NCBI GenBank assembly: GCA_015680685.1
Contig: MNCI01036217.1
Span: 96,485 to 160,484, forward strand
Reading direction: 5' to 3'
DNA from: Gnetum montanum
Lineage: Eukaryota > Streptophyta > Gnetopsida > Gnetales > Gnetaceae
Length of the DNA stretch: 64,000 bases
Shown here: positions 12,500 to 23,642 of the stretch, piece by piece
How the letters are laid out: the number at the start of each line of letters is the position of its first letter
Numbering within the stretch: position 1 is the first letter of the stretch
The notes under the pieces: model-generated
What the model saw: the letters and a program-made list of their open reading frames with translations, nothing else
What the model was told of the DNA's origin: nothing
The model's database searches: none
Translations under genes and position numbers: made by a program

Positions 12500-13637
12500 A
12501 TGGTAGGATCGAAGAGACATGCTCTAAGTTCTACAACCTTGATGACCAATAGTTGATTGCTAATGGTGACCTCCTTGAGTTATGCATTGGTAATTAAAAA
12601 CTTGCACCTTGTCTATAGTAGCTATGAATAGGTTATTGATATGTCTTCTAAGAGATCAAATATCTCTAGAAGCAATTTCCTAGCTTTCACTAGTCATTCT
12701 AACAATTTCTTGTGTTTGGAAACACATTCTTCCACTCCCTACTCCTACTAATGCATGTATATCTACCATAGCAACAACATTAGGAACATATGTAGAAAGA
12801 GCATTTAGAGCCTCTCCAACATGATCTACCACCACCTCTACCATTGTCTCTTAGCCCTTATGTGGCATGACTATGACTATCAATCCTTACCTTCTTCCGA
12901 CATCAAAGAGAAGGCTATTACATTGCTAGAAATTTTTGGGAATGCTTGTCTTGGAGTAGACATAGTTATTTCTCTAGTGTTAGGATTTGAGTTAGTAGGT
13001 GTTTGGTTTCTCTATGCTAAGAACAATGGTGGTATCTCAGTATCTAGTTAGCTAATGGCCCTTGTGATCTCATTCAAATGGCCCATGACTAGATGATACA
13101 CCAAGGTTTCACCATTACCTCCAAAGGCTTGTTATTTCTACAACTATTTCTCCCTAAGTTTCCTAGTGCATTCAACACTATAAGAATCTCTGGTGTTGCA
13201 TGTGATGGTGGTAGTGGTAGGTTCATCTTCTTGAAGCTTGGCAGTAGCCTTGTCTTTCATCATCACCTACCATGATGCAGTAGGAGTGTGGTGGACCATG
13301 TCATTGGAATAGTGAGCTATTCCTTCCCTTTTCCATAGTTTTTTTATTAGACATGGTAAAGGAACTATCTTCCTACCCTTCTCCTTCTCCTTGAAACATA
13401 TCTTTATCTCAAGGAAGATGAGTTGCAATAGGTTAACATAAGAATTTCTTACTTAGATCCATACATGCCTTGGCATATAAGGCTATGACCATACTTGACC
13501 TCATCATTGGATTAAGGTGATATGTCACAATTTTGAAGTATGCATGTTCTACTTTGGTTAGGATACCATACTCCTTATAGATCATTCCATAGCACTACTA
13601 GATCCATTCTTTCATAGCCTTTGGATCCATCTACATG
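12500..13637 (-). pseudogene. Element C env-position ORF, distal part
   Basis: Read on the minus strand from 13637, this continues the plant transposon protein-like domain begun at 22953. Readable blocks are YFKIVTYHLNPMM and ALYAKACMDLSKKFL (about 13556-13450), then VVVDHVGEALNALSTYV (about 12850-12800), which matches the VVTDDIKESFN block of element B. The rest is broken by stops, and the C-terminal coiled coil is largely missing before the LTR. The ORF is interrupted by element B between 13637 and 22441. Confidence 0.7.
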
Positions 13638-13642
13638 GAGAT
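13638..13642. repeat. Left target site duplication of element B
   Basis: GAGAT here and GAAAT at 22436-22440 flank element B and match at four of five positions. This is consistent with integrase-made 5-bp duplications plus one later transition. Confidence 0.7.
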
Positions 13643-14479
13643 TAATGAATCATTATTCATTAGACCGCGATAACGCGTATGCAATATCGTGGCCTGGCTA
13701 GCGATATCGTATACGCGATATCCTGGTTCCCGTGTGAGCCTATAAATACACAATGGGGCACATGGGAAAGAGAGAGTTTTTTTCAGTAAGTAGTTTAGTG
13801 TTAGAGTAAAGTCTTTTTGTCATTTTTTCCTCTCAACCCTTTCTCCTAGTGCATGCCCGCAGTGTGATGATTGTAATTGTATGGCACCTTTATTCAAGTG
13901 TGACGTACTTGGACACACACATGACCTGAAATAAAGATCGAGATTACTTCATCATTGCAGAATTCACTTAGATTAATTATTTAATTGTTATTATTAATTA
14001 TTTCTTTCGTAGTTAATATCTCTTCATCCTAAACTCCTTAAACATAGAATGAGTATGACTTACTCACGAGCATTTAAGTGTGACTACTTGGTAACCCAGT
14101 AGCATACCTAGGATTTGCACTTGGTAACCCAAGTGGTAGTCGGCCACGAGATCTAAGATGTGTATAAATGATTAAGCGATGGATGCTCATCGCACTTAGG
14201 CTAGCTTAGACTCTCTTCACCCTTTTCCTCTTGGCTTAATTAAAGTTATTTTCCATTGCCTCCAGGAGTAGCACTAGTCTAGGACCACATCATACACCTC
14301 ACTCTGGACTAAACCATACGTGACAAAGCAAATACTAGTCTATGTGGGAAGACAATAAACTATGATCAACAAGTAACTATCTAGATACCACAACTAGCCC
14401 GTCTACGAAGTTCGACTGAATCATGTGTAAAATGCTCATATTCATATGCTTGAGTGTAGGGGTACCTCGCCACTCATCA
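13643..14479 (+). mobile_element. 5' LTR of element B
   Basis: It begins TAATGAATCAT (first bases decayed from TGATGAATCAT) and ends TCATCA. The TATA box TATAAATA is at 13741-13748 and AATAAA at 13930-13935. U3 bases 13665-13725 hold GATATC-type palindromes (GCGATATCGT, GCGATATCCT and decayed copies). The partner at 21584 aligns along the whole length; the main differences are in the palindrome block. Confidence 0.9.
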
Positions 14480-14480
14480 T

Positions 14481-14498
14481 TGGCATCGTTGCCGGGGA
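14481..14498 (+). promoter_or_regulatory. Primer binding site of element B
   Basis: TGGCATCGTTGCCGGGGA starts one base after the LTR. It matches, with one change, TGGCGCCGTTGCCGGGGA, the site reported for Athila, Calypso and related plant elements as complementary to Asp-tRNA. It would prime minus-strand DNA synthesis. Confidence 0.9.
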
Positions 14499-14612
14499 TA
14501 ATGCTAGTTATTTAGATTAGTTATATCACACAAGATCACTGTAACAAAGTATTCATGATATATCTCTTAGAAAAGAAATTAATTTTAATTAATTCACACA
14601 CGGTTCACAACA

Positions 14613-16946
14613 ATGTCTCTCTCACAAGACTTTGACAACGCAATAATGAGTAAGGTAATTCATTGGAGAACCAAAAAATTATATGATGATGAAGATAAAG
14701 TTTGGAGTACTCAACCTTATGTAGAAGTCCCCTATGTTCATGAACACCCCAAAAATACTCAAAGACTTTCGTCAACCAACTTTGACACCTCTAGTAAGGA
14801 TGAGACATCCCATAGAACGAGGAGATCTGATAGGCCTAGGACCTTCTCGATAACTAACAAGAACTTATTTGGGGATGATTGGAAGACTTAAAAAAGTCAT
14901 AATGAGTTTTATAGTTTCCTCTCTTCCTCTACTTCTTCAATGTCATATTGTGACACAGATGACTATCTTTCAAGGGATCAATGGAGAACTAAAAATCAAG
15001 CTCATAAAGAAAATCAAGAACGCCAATATGAACAAGAACAACATCATCTCAACTCACAAACTCACAACCCACTTAGTGACAATGAACTCCTACTGGCCAC
15101 TAAGAGCCTAATGCCTATACAAGAGGCTGTTTGAATATCCCGCATGCATTATAAGGAAATCCATCTACCCAAGCTTGATTTAAACAACTTTTCCAAGTTC
15201 ACAGGATGCTATAATTTAGATCTGCAACATCATCTATAAGCCTTCCATGATGCCTGTGTATGGAAAAATATTCATAATGGGTTGCAAAAACTTAAGCTCT
15301 TTCTCATGACACTCTTTGGCCAAGCAAAAGTATGGTACAGATCATAAAACCAAAAATCAATCTGTAGTTGGCCAAGAATGGTAGAACTCTTTACTGAACG
15401 ATATCTAACCTATGCAAGAGTGTCAACCTTGAGGAAACAAATCTAAGAGTGGAAATAAGAGCAACATGAACCCTTGGAGATGGCCCTAGAAATATATTAT
15501 GCACTATTAAACAACTACCCAGGCCATGAGTTCTCCGAGGAAAGGCTAATGTACCACATTATTGATGGGCTTCGTAATGAAACAAGGGAGACCCTAGGGA
15601 TGTATGCTCAGGGTCAACTAGACTAGCTACAAACCCATCAATTCCAAGAGCTTATTAAGCAAGTAGCAAAAGAAGAAGGAGAAATGGCTAAATGGGAGAA
15701 TGTTGAAAGCTCTCAACAAGACCAAAATCTTGAATTAGCAAAGGTCCATGATCATAAAGAGGAGAAATCAACTCACCTAGAGGAAGTGCAACCATTTCTA
15801 CCTTTGCAATGCAACAATCACTAGATGAAACTGAGGCAAAGATCAATAAGATGATTCAATGGGTGCATGGAAAATATGGAGAATATGCTAACAATAGTAG
15901 AGGCACAACTATGCCAAATCAAGAAATAGGAAAAAACACCATGCAACAATCAGAACAAAGAATAGAAGATAATAAGAATAAGAACTCAACTGCCGACTTC
16001 ACATATCAACGTAACGTCTATTTGTACAATCACCCCAAAGGCCAATGCCCAGTTTTGTCACATTTACATGAGCATTAGAGAGGAATGTTACACCCAGATT
16101 TTGTACAGAAATATCGGGTTTAACCATAATGGCAAAAGCCCTAGTCATGGAGGAAGCCATCACCAACCCGACCATATCCTTTGTATGTCCCAAGGCCAAA
16201 TGCTTACTATGTTCAACATGCTATTTCTCCAACTGAATCATCATCCTCTACTTCACCTCATCATTATCATTCTCTAGAATACTATCCACTCATATCCTCT
16301 CTGCCAAAGTCGCCATCTCATGTACTTTACACTTTTCCTCAACAACAATATTCTTATCTTTCACCTCCTTCTACATCACCACCAATTATTCCTGAAGGAT
16401 TTGCACCACAGCATCAACCCACAAGTATTACTTGTGCTTGTACAATCAATAGTAGTGGAGGTCCTCCAAAACACTGGAAGCATCCTTTCTTTCGACATGA
16501 CCATAGAAAGGGATACCACAGTTCAAAAACCACTATATCTACCAACTCAGCATAAGAAAAACACCATGGTGCATCTTCCTCTTTGAACTCAATGCCTCAT
16601 GTTACCTTATCGACCACCACTTAATACTCCAACAACCATGGGGCCTAATGAATATATCCACATGGGGAGACATGTTGATCCTTACATACCATCTTATGGT
16701 CATAGGTGCCATAGTGGGTCAATTCCTTATCACATGACCACCTCTTATAATCTACCCTACTATGCCTACTACAATCAAGTGTGTGAACCCCAATTTGGAT
16801 ATATTCCTACCACCACCTTAAAAGACACCTAGTGGTTTGGATATGACTAGACTCCAATGTTTCCAAAATTCTTGGATCCAAACCTTGCATTTATTAGTTC
16901 TAGCCATGCTCAACCATTTAGCTATGGGGGGTATCCTCCATTCTAA
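14613..16946 (+). pseudogene. gag: gag of element B, decayed
   Basis: This encodes the capsid-like structural protein. The ATG at 14613 is about 115 bases after the priming site and aligns with the D gag start at 41244. The N-terminus is MSLSQDFDNAIMSKVIHWR. The retrotransposon gag domain is near 15180-15700 (LDLQHHL, KLKLFLMTLFGQAKVWY, LFTERYLTYARVSTLRKQI). A zinc-knuckle-like site NHPKGQCPVLSHL is near 16030; its first two cysteines are lost compared with D. The last 800 bases encode a Pro/Ser/Tyr/His-rich tail ending FSYGGYPPF and a TAA stop. There are frame changes near 15800, 16060 and 16590 and several stops. Confidence 0.8.
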
Positions 16947-17994
16947 CAACACAAAATTAATAAATGTTTTCTCGTTTCTTTAATTTTTCAATTTTTTGTT
17001 TTCCAGTTTTTCATCTTTCAATTTAGTGTTTTGTCTTTTTGTCTTCTTGTCTTTTTATGAGTAATCTCATATACAAATAAAGCACTCATGTGACTCATTG
17101 GTTGAGGCGTTGTTCTCTAATATCAAGTCTTAGGTGGCTAATTATTTGCATAGTGAGCCCACAACATCCACTCATCCATTCTATTAATAAGAGGTTCTAC
17201 TCTAGGTACGATGATATTCTTGACATCCTTAAAACTTAAAGTAATTTTGTGCTCATTATACCCNCTCCCTAGAACAAAATGCCAAGTGATTGTACACCTT
17301 GCTATCATGGTGCTCTTATTATTGTCCATCATTGGGATGAACCAATGCGATGTCACTGATCAAAGGAATGGACTTGGTCCTAATTTTTGAGTGATAGGTT
17401 AATGACACATTAATCATGCCCTCACTCAGGATTCATTATGCCCTGGGTTAGTTACCTCATGTCCCAATCTATGTAATCCCTTCTACAGTTCACCTCATCT
17501 TGCTATCCATGTATGTGTGACTTATGTCTTGAGTAGCATTGAATTCATACCTCATCATTGTGGTACCTCCATGTGTGTGTTTTGTGAAAATGGTGTGGAT
17601 TACATTTAACCCTTCTAGTGCCTACGGACATTTTAAGATGTGGTTACGCAAGAGCATTATAGGTAGGAACCTACTTTGGGGAGGACCCACTTACGTAACC
17701 CTTGTAATCTACACCCACAACCCATCACCATCACATCCTTTCATACCCTCCAAGAATTACAATACTCTTTCCCTCATTATCCTTCTAGTTCTAACATTCC
17801 TATGAATCAACACATGTCCTTTCTCCACATCTAATTCATGCATTCCATTGCCAGATTCTACACCATTATATTTTTTGGTGCCTTCAAGACTATTTAATAT
17901 TACCCTAGATGTTTTACACTGACTTCAAGTCCTTCATTTTTGAGTTTATACTTTTAGAAATCTATCAATTTTTCTAATTACCCTACTTTAGATA
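16947..17994 (+). other. Spacer of element B between gag and internal cassette
   Basis: The spacer is T-rich at first (16970-17055) and otherwise non-coding. It holds CTTTGGGGAGGACCCACT at 17674-17691, an 18-mer kept exactly in elements E and F. One ambiguous base lies at 17264. No pol remnant is visible. Confidence 0.7.
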
Positions 17995-18090
17995 GGCCAT
18001 GATATTGTGTATGTGATATTTTTTTTCTGATGAGATATCACAACCGCACTATTGCATACGCGATATTGCATCGTACGAAACTATATATAT
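17995..18090 (+). promoter_or_regulatory. Internal promoter-like cassette of element B
   Basis: Within 96 bases there are four GATATC-type palindromes (CATGATATTGTG, GTGATATT, GAGATATCAC, GCGATATTGC) followed by CTATATATATGG (TATA-like, 18081). Its own LTR has the same motif class with a TATA box at a similar distance. The order and downstream sequence match the cassette of element F (44366). I infer a second promoter that would drive the env-position ORF; no transcript data are available. Confidence 0.6.
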
Positions 18091-18340
18091 GGACCACCGT
18101 CGCACGTCAACATCATTTTCAACTATTCACGTGGGGGAAATTTTTCAAATTTTCTTCTATGACTTGCAACTTGTGCACCTCTTGTTCCAATATCCATAAC
18201 TTCCTCGCTAGTCCTCCAATTCTTATTCCGAGAGAACCTACTTGAACCCAGAGTGTTCAACATAGTCGTGGGGGAGGGGTACACTTCAAATTGCATATAA
18301 ATTTTTTGAATTAGTCATCGTCTAAAGGATACCATCAAGG

Positions 18341-18594
18341 GTAATTGATTACAAAAAATGATGATAAACATGTACCAAAAATAATCTTATCTCCTCACCT
18401 ACACCAGGAAATTAAATTTTAAAGCCACCTAATCAAATTTAGGAATCCAGTATTAAAACTTTTAGGGGACACTTTCACAAGATTTTCTAACTCTGGATCA
18501 CATGAAATAAGAAACGAATTCATTAAGGCAGGAGTAAGGTATAACTTAAATTTTGTAAACAACCTTACTAATGGTCAACCTCATGTGATTGCAG
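18341..18594 (+). other. Putative intron before the env-position ORF, element B
   Basis: The donor is ATCAAGG|GTAATT (18341) and the acceptor GTGATTGCAG|ATC (18594). The exon start keeps the reading frame of the following ORF and aligns with the ATG at 45007 in element F (here ATG has become ATC). Elements C, E and F have a comparable donor/acceptor pair in the same place. Confidence 0.5.
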
Positions 18595-21405
18595 ATCGTC
18601 CCTAAACGTGGACAACTAGAAGGACCCTCTCAAAGTGTGTCCAAGAGACCTAGGAGAGGTAGAGGACAAGCGTCTCCTAAACAACGTGCAGAGTAGGAGG
18701 CATAATCATTTAGTATCCTTCAAGAGATTCCTACTACTATGTAGTCGAGACAAGCAAAAGGAGGAGCCACTGAAGCACCTGAACAGGGACAACACCTCAT
18801 GTTGTCCCTAGAGTGTGTCCAAGCTATCGGAGAAAGGTCCATGTCAGTAGTTGTGATCATGGAATTAAACTTTGGACCTTTCACGAAATTCGCTCCTAAG
18901 GCAGTTAGGGACCAACTCAAAGGGTCTCCATTATGGCCTATCCTCTCTAAAAGTGGTGCATGGTACATAGGAGAAATGTACCAATTTTGGCACAATAAGG
19001 AAGAAGGCACAACAGTTAACATTTTTGGTGTGTTTCTAGATATTTTCACCAAGGCCATTGTAGAAGTATTAAACCTTTCAAATACAGGGCCAAAACTTTC
19101 TTACCTATCCACTTGCTCCGATGTTAATGCATGAAGAGTTTGGTTGGATAGGGTGCACGGTAAAGAGGACAAGACATATGGAGAGTAGACACTGGAAGAA
19201 AAGATATACTGTAAGATTGGCACTTATCACATCTTCCCCATGAGAGGATTAAAAAGAATCTCAACACACGTAGCCAGAAGATGTGCGATATTGATGGGAA
19301 AGGCTAATGCTAATCTTCCTCATTTGTATCTCATGGAGATCTTGAGAGGGTTTGAAAAATGCAAGAGAAGCAAGTTCACATTGCCCTTCCCTTGTCTCAT
19401 CAAGAAGCTGTGCAAACATGCTGGTATTCTAGGGTACACCAATGACATTCCCAAAAGAGCCCAAAATGCTTCATTCACCAAACTACTAAAGCCACCAGTC
19501 CCAAGGAAAAGTGCTAATGAGACACTAGAGCCAGAACAAGAATAGATGGTGGGGCCCACTACAACTCAAACTGCAGGGCCTAGCCAACTCCCAAGCATAG
19601 GGCCTAGTCAAAAACAAGCAGGGCCCAGCACGAGCTAGCGAGACCAACCATCACCACCACTGCAGGACTATTGACCATTGATGAGCCATCTTAAGGCCAT
19701 CGCTGAGACGATTAGTTGGGGAAGTTGTGATGATGTTAATCTCTTCTACTTCATCGATGACACCGTACAACCCAAAATTTCTATTGATCATGCACATGGT
19801 GAGGTGTCCATTGAAATAAGAGGAGGGAAGACTTATTGGTCACAATAGATTTCAAGGAACACTACATCTTTCTAGGTGCAATTGAAAATGGGTGAAGAGG
19901 CCACCGTGGTGGTCATGCAGCACCAAGATGCAGTAGGAGCCCGTAGAAGTGGTCACGGACGACATCAAAGAATCTTTCAACATCCCTATTGTGCCATCGG
20001 TTGATTTCATAAGAGCATGGGATGCTTAAACTCTATTCAGTCCTTTAGTAACTCTTACGGAGCATGAGGATGTCCTTGACCGATTGCTACAAATAGGACA
20101 AGTAATGACGTCCTTGTTCGACATCCCACAAGATGTCACAACAGTGCAATTAGACCTCATATCCATCAAAGAAAAGTTGGTTATGGTAGAGACCAGGGCT
20201 GAGCATGCAGAAGCAGAGTTGGAAAGACTCCAAGAAAGGTTCGTTGCCCTGCAAGCTGCACAGTGGGACCCATATCAGTTTGTTCCCACAGACTAGCTAG
20301 ACACTTTCAAGACAGAGTAACTTAATAAACTATTGGCAGACAATAAAAGATTGGCACAGGAGAAGGAGAAGGCCAATTGGGATGCCTCCAAGGCACAAGT
20401 GCAAACCTACGCACACGCCAAGGCACTCAGAGCCTTACAGGAAGAGACTAAACAACTCACTACTAACAATCTTTGGTTGACCACTGTGAAGAAACAGAAG
20501 AATGTTCTCAAGGAAAACTTTTAGCAATTACGAGAACATTTGGTCAAGGTCAACCAAGATATGAATCATTTAGCCAGAGAAAATCAAACCCTCTCAATGG
20601 AGAAGGTACATGCAATCTATCAGAAGATGGCCATCGAAATAAAAGCGTGGCAAAAACGAGGCCAAGCAGCATGAAACGTTAAAGGAGCACTTTAGAGACT
20701 AGGTGGGGATGTACAAGAAAATCATAGAAAAGGAGATCCATATGGCTAAGGCCCACATCAATACTTTCAGTGCTTAACACACTAATTGGCGGACAATATT
20801 GGACACATATGCATTTTCCCACCAAGCAAAACTTAAATGCCAGGACCTGTAGATTTAAGATCTCACAGAGTACATGGAATTGGCAAACCTGTGGGATGCC
20901 AATTTAGCCATGTTGATAGTAGGATGCCCAAGAATAGAGCTTGAGAAGTAAGTAGCTACCACCTACACCAAATATGAAGCAAAATTTGAGAAGCATAAGA
21001 AAACATTACAGAAGCTAAAAATCGCAAATTCTAAATAAGAGGTGGTTAAGACCAGCTACCAAGGCAAGAAAGATGTCGCAGCGGACTTGGCTCGATGGTT
21101 TACAGATTTCTAGGGGTACAGGGAAAAAGCCAGATCCTACGAGGAGGAACGACAGTTTTTTGCGGCCTGGTATGTTAAAGCAAATCAAATGTTCCCTCAA
21201 CTATTGTGTCCATGAAAGGTGCCAACTCCATCAAACATTAGAGCATCAGCATGGATGGCACAAGATCTTTGAACTAAAGAGGAAAAGATCCAAGCATTAT
21301 TGTAGAGCCATCAAATTCCACAATCTGGAGCACAAGACAAGGGGAAGTGACCCATGGAGGAGCCATTGCCACCTGGAACCACATGAGTTCCACAAAATTT
21401 TGTAA
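18595..21405 (+). pseudogene. Element B env-position ORF: basic N-terminus, plant transposon protein-like domain, coiled coil
   Basis: The N-terminus is basic (KRPRRGRGQASPKQR, a possible nuclear localisation signal, near 18640). The plant transposon protein-like domain runs from about 18795 to 19510 in one frame: MELNFGPFTKFAPKAVRD, GAWYIGEMYQFWHNKEEGTT, YCKIGTYHIFPMRGLKRIST, LPFPCLIKKLCKHAGILGYT. After a low-complexity linker (19510-19680) a long coiled-coil region follows, in another frame from about 20060 (QLDLISIKEKLVMVETRAEH, AELERLQERFVALQ, LAQEKEKANWDASKAQ). The end is near 21200-21405. There are several stops and two frame changes. There is no signal peptide or membrane segment, so a nuclear or DNA-associated role is more plausible than a viral envelope; this is inference. 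Confidence 0.7.
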
Positions 21406-21571
21406 TTTTGAAATTTTTTAATTTTTGTGTTCATGTCCCAATTTTTTTGTATTCAATTCTCCACTGCAGCATGAATGAATTCCCAGTTAGTCAATAATCC
21501 CATACCTATCCACTGTGTAATCAATGGAACTTGTTCTCATTTTGTTTGACTTGAGGATGAGTTTTAATTTA

Positions 21572-21583
21572 CTCATGCGGGTA
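21572..21583 (+). promoter_or_regulatory. Polypurine tract of element B
   Basis: CTCATGCGGGTA lies directly before the LTR start at 21584. It is a slightly decayed copy of the CATGGGGGTATGA tract of the other elements. Confidence 0.6.
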
Positions 21584-22435
21584 TGATGAATCATGATTCA
21601 TTAAACCGCGATATTGCATACATGATATTAGGTACACGATATCGTGGCCTTGCTAGCAATATCATATATGCAATATCGCAATTCCTGTGTGAGCCTATAA
21701 ATACACATTGAGATGCATGGGAAAGAGAGAGTTGTTCTTCAATAAGTCAATTTAGTGTTATAGTAAAGTCTTTTTGTCATTTTTTCCTCTCAACCCTTTC
21801 TTCCAATGCATGCCTACAATGTGATGATTGTAATTGTATGGCACCTTTATTCGAGTGTGACATACTTGGACATGCACATGACCAAAAATAAAGATCGAGA
21901 TTACTTCATCATTGCAGCATTCACTTAGATTAATTATTTAATTGTTATTGTTAATTATTACTTTTGTAGTTAATATCTCTTCATCCTCAACTCCTTAAAT
22001 GTAGAATGAGTATGACTTACTCACGAGCATTTAAGTGTGACTACTTGGTAACCTAGTAGCATACCTAGGATCTACGCTTGGTAACCCCAGTGGTAGTCGG
22101 GCATGAGGACTAAGATGTGTACGAATATTAAGGGACGGATGCTCATCACACTTAGGCTATCTTAGACTCTCTTCACCCTTTTCCTCCTAGCTTAATTAAA
22201 GTTATTTTCCATTGCCTCCAGGAGTATCACTAGTCTAGGACCACATCATACACCTCACTCTGGACTAAACCATACGTGACAAAGAAAATACTAGTCTAGG
22301 TGGGAAGACAGTGAACTACGATCAACGAGTAACTATCTAGATACCACAACTAGCCCGTCTACGAAGTTTGATCAGATCGTGCGTGAAACACTTGTATTCG
22401 TATGGCTAAGTGTAGGGGTACCTCTCCTCTCATCA
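21584..22435 (+). mobile_element. 3' LTR of element B
   Basis: Intact ends TGATGA and TCATCA, 852 bp. TATAAATA is at 21696-21703 and AATAAA at 21897-21902. The U3 block 21605-21680 keeps one exact GATATC and four decayed copies, against two exact copies in the 5' LTR, so the two palindrome arrays have drifted separately. Confidence 0.9.
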
Positions 22436-22440
22436 GAAAT

Positions 22441-22953
22441 TTCTACCAGCTTTTCCCTAGTGTTAGGCAAACCAAAAGCTTTTGTAATGGCCTCAACCAA
22501 GTAAAAGATAGTGATGTCTTTAGTTTTAATACTAGCATATCCTTGTTGATCATTCCAGAAGTAGTAGATCTCTCCCATGTACCATTCATCACTAGTGAAG
22601 AGAATGGATCATAAGGGAGACCCTTGCAACTATGTTTGGACCTCTTCTAATGACAACTCTAGGAATGACTTGAAGTTTAGCTCCTACAAGATGAAACTCA
22701 GCATTTCCTTAGTATAAATCTTTTCTAGGCAGGCTTCTGTAAGTGTAACCTCCAAATTAGATCTTGGTCTTAGAGCCTCATCCTACCTAGATTGGCCTGT
22801 CTCTGCAGTAGGAATCTATCTAATAAAATTTACCTCAAGATCCTCCCTTAGGGGCCTAGTAGCATGTGTAGCCATGGTTTCTTTCTCTTAGGATTGTTGT
22901 TATTATTGTGGTTGTTGTTGGCTCCTTTTGCCTCTGGGTCACTTCTCCTTGCG
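22441..22953 (-). pseudogene. Element C env-position ORF, proximal part
   Basis: Read on the minus strand from 22953, this begins after a splice-acceptor-like ATTGCAG (22960-22954). It encodes a basic, Gln-rich start, then the first half of the plant transposon protein-like domain: MGEIYYFWNDQQGYASIKTK and YLVEAITKAFGLPNTREKL (22578-22455), matching GAWYIGEMYQFWHNKEEGTT of element B. The ORF stops where element B is inserted and resumes at 13637. It carries extra stops of its own. Confidence 0.7.
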
Positions 22954-23320
22954 CTGCAATCATCCTCTTACCTACAATCCTCTCTTGGATGTCATCTTTG
23001 ATTACAAACATAACCTAGGATTAGCTCTTCGACATAACTTTTTATTCCCCTTGCATACCTTTCTTTCTCTTATTGATTCATGTTCTATTGATTAGATGTT
23101 ATAATTTTTATCGTTAAGTATTTGTTTAATGATCATAGGCTTAGGATATCATTGTGTTATTAATTTATTCACATTCTAACAGAGGTTAATTATTGATATT
23201 ATCTCTTGTGATCAAGAATTTAATATTATTTTAATATCTTATTCATGAGAAGTTAGAAACATTTTTGAAAATTTTTCTATGAAATCCTAATATTTGTTGC
23301 TTCCACAACATAAAGCATAC
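22954..23320 (-). other. Putative intron before the env-position ORF, element C
   Basis: On the minus strand, the donor CTGGAG|GTATGC (23320) and acceptor GATTGCAG (22954) sit in the same positions as the introns of elements B, E and F. The intervening sequence is AT-rich. Confidence 0.35.
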
Positions 23321-23454
23321 CTCCAGTAGCTTGAGAATCAAAGAATGGATAAATTTGGGTAAGCGGTTTGGAAGTTAGAGCTTTTGGAAGGTTCTTGGGC
23401 TTTCAAAAATGGCAAAAAGTGCTCTAGTGCTTTAAAGTAATGATGAAACATGAC

Positions 23455-23555
23455 CTAAGTGTCACGTGTATAAATAGGCCTTTAATATAGCATCGATGAG
23501 GCTACATCAACTCATCACACTGCATCAACAAGGATGCATCGACCTAGTTACACAT
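23455..23555 (-). promoter_or_regulatory. Internal promoter-like cassette of element C
   Basis: On the minus strand this reads GGTCGATGCATCCTTGTTG, GATGCAGTG, GATGAGTTGATG, CATCGATGC, then an AT box CCTATTTATACAC (23476-23469). The GATGC/GCATC motifs are the class found in the U3 of LTR relic I (8575-8632), the H LTR (59426-59445) and, decayed, the C LTR. The place relative to the intron and ORF is as in B and F. Confidence 0.5.
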
Positions 23556-23642
23556 AGCTATATTTTTCACTTGAAAATTAAGGGATTTTGGGAAAGTTTA
23601 AAGTTAAAATAAGAGCCAAATGAAAGCCAAAAATTAGAGAAT

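Larger units (their letters stand above)
13643..22435 (+). mobile_element. Element B: complete non-autonomous Athila-like retrotransposon
   Basis: A full element of 8.8 kb: LTR, Asp-type priming site, gag, spacer, internal promoter-like cassette, intron, env-position ORF, polypurine tract, LTR. There is no protease, reverse transcriptase or integrase: gag ends at 16946 and the spacer starts at once. It sits inside the env-position ORF of the opposite-strand element C, with a near-perfect 5-bp target duplication. Its coding regions contain many stops and several frame changes, so it is inactive. Mobility in the past would have needed pol from an element like E. Confidence 0.85.

Noticed and set aside
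18720-19058. 112-codon minus-strand open frame
   Set aside because: It lies opposite the plant transposon protein-like domain of B, whose plus-strand reading is conserved in A, C and F.
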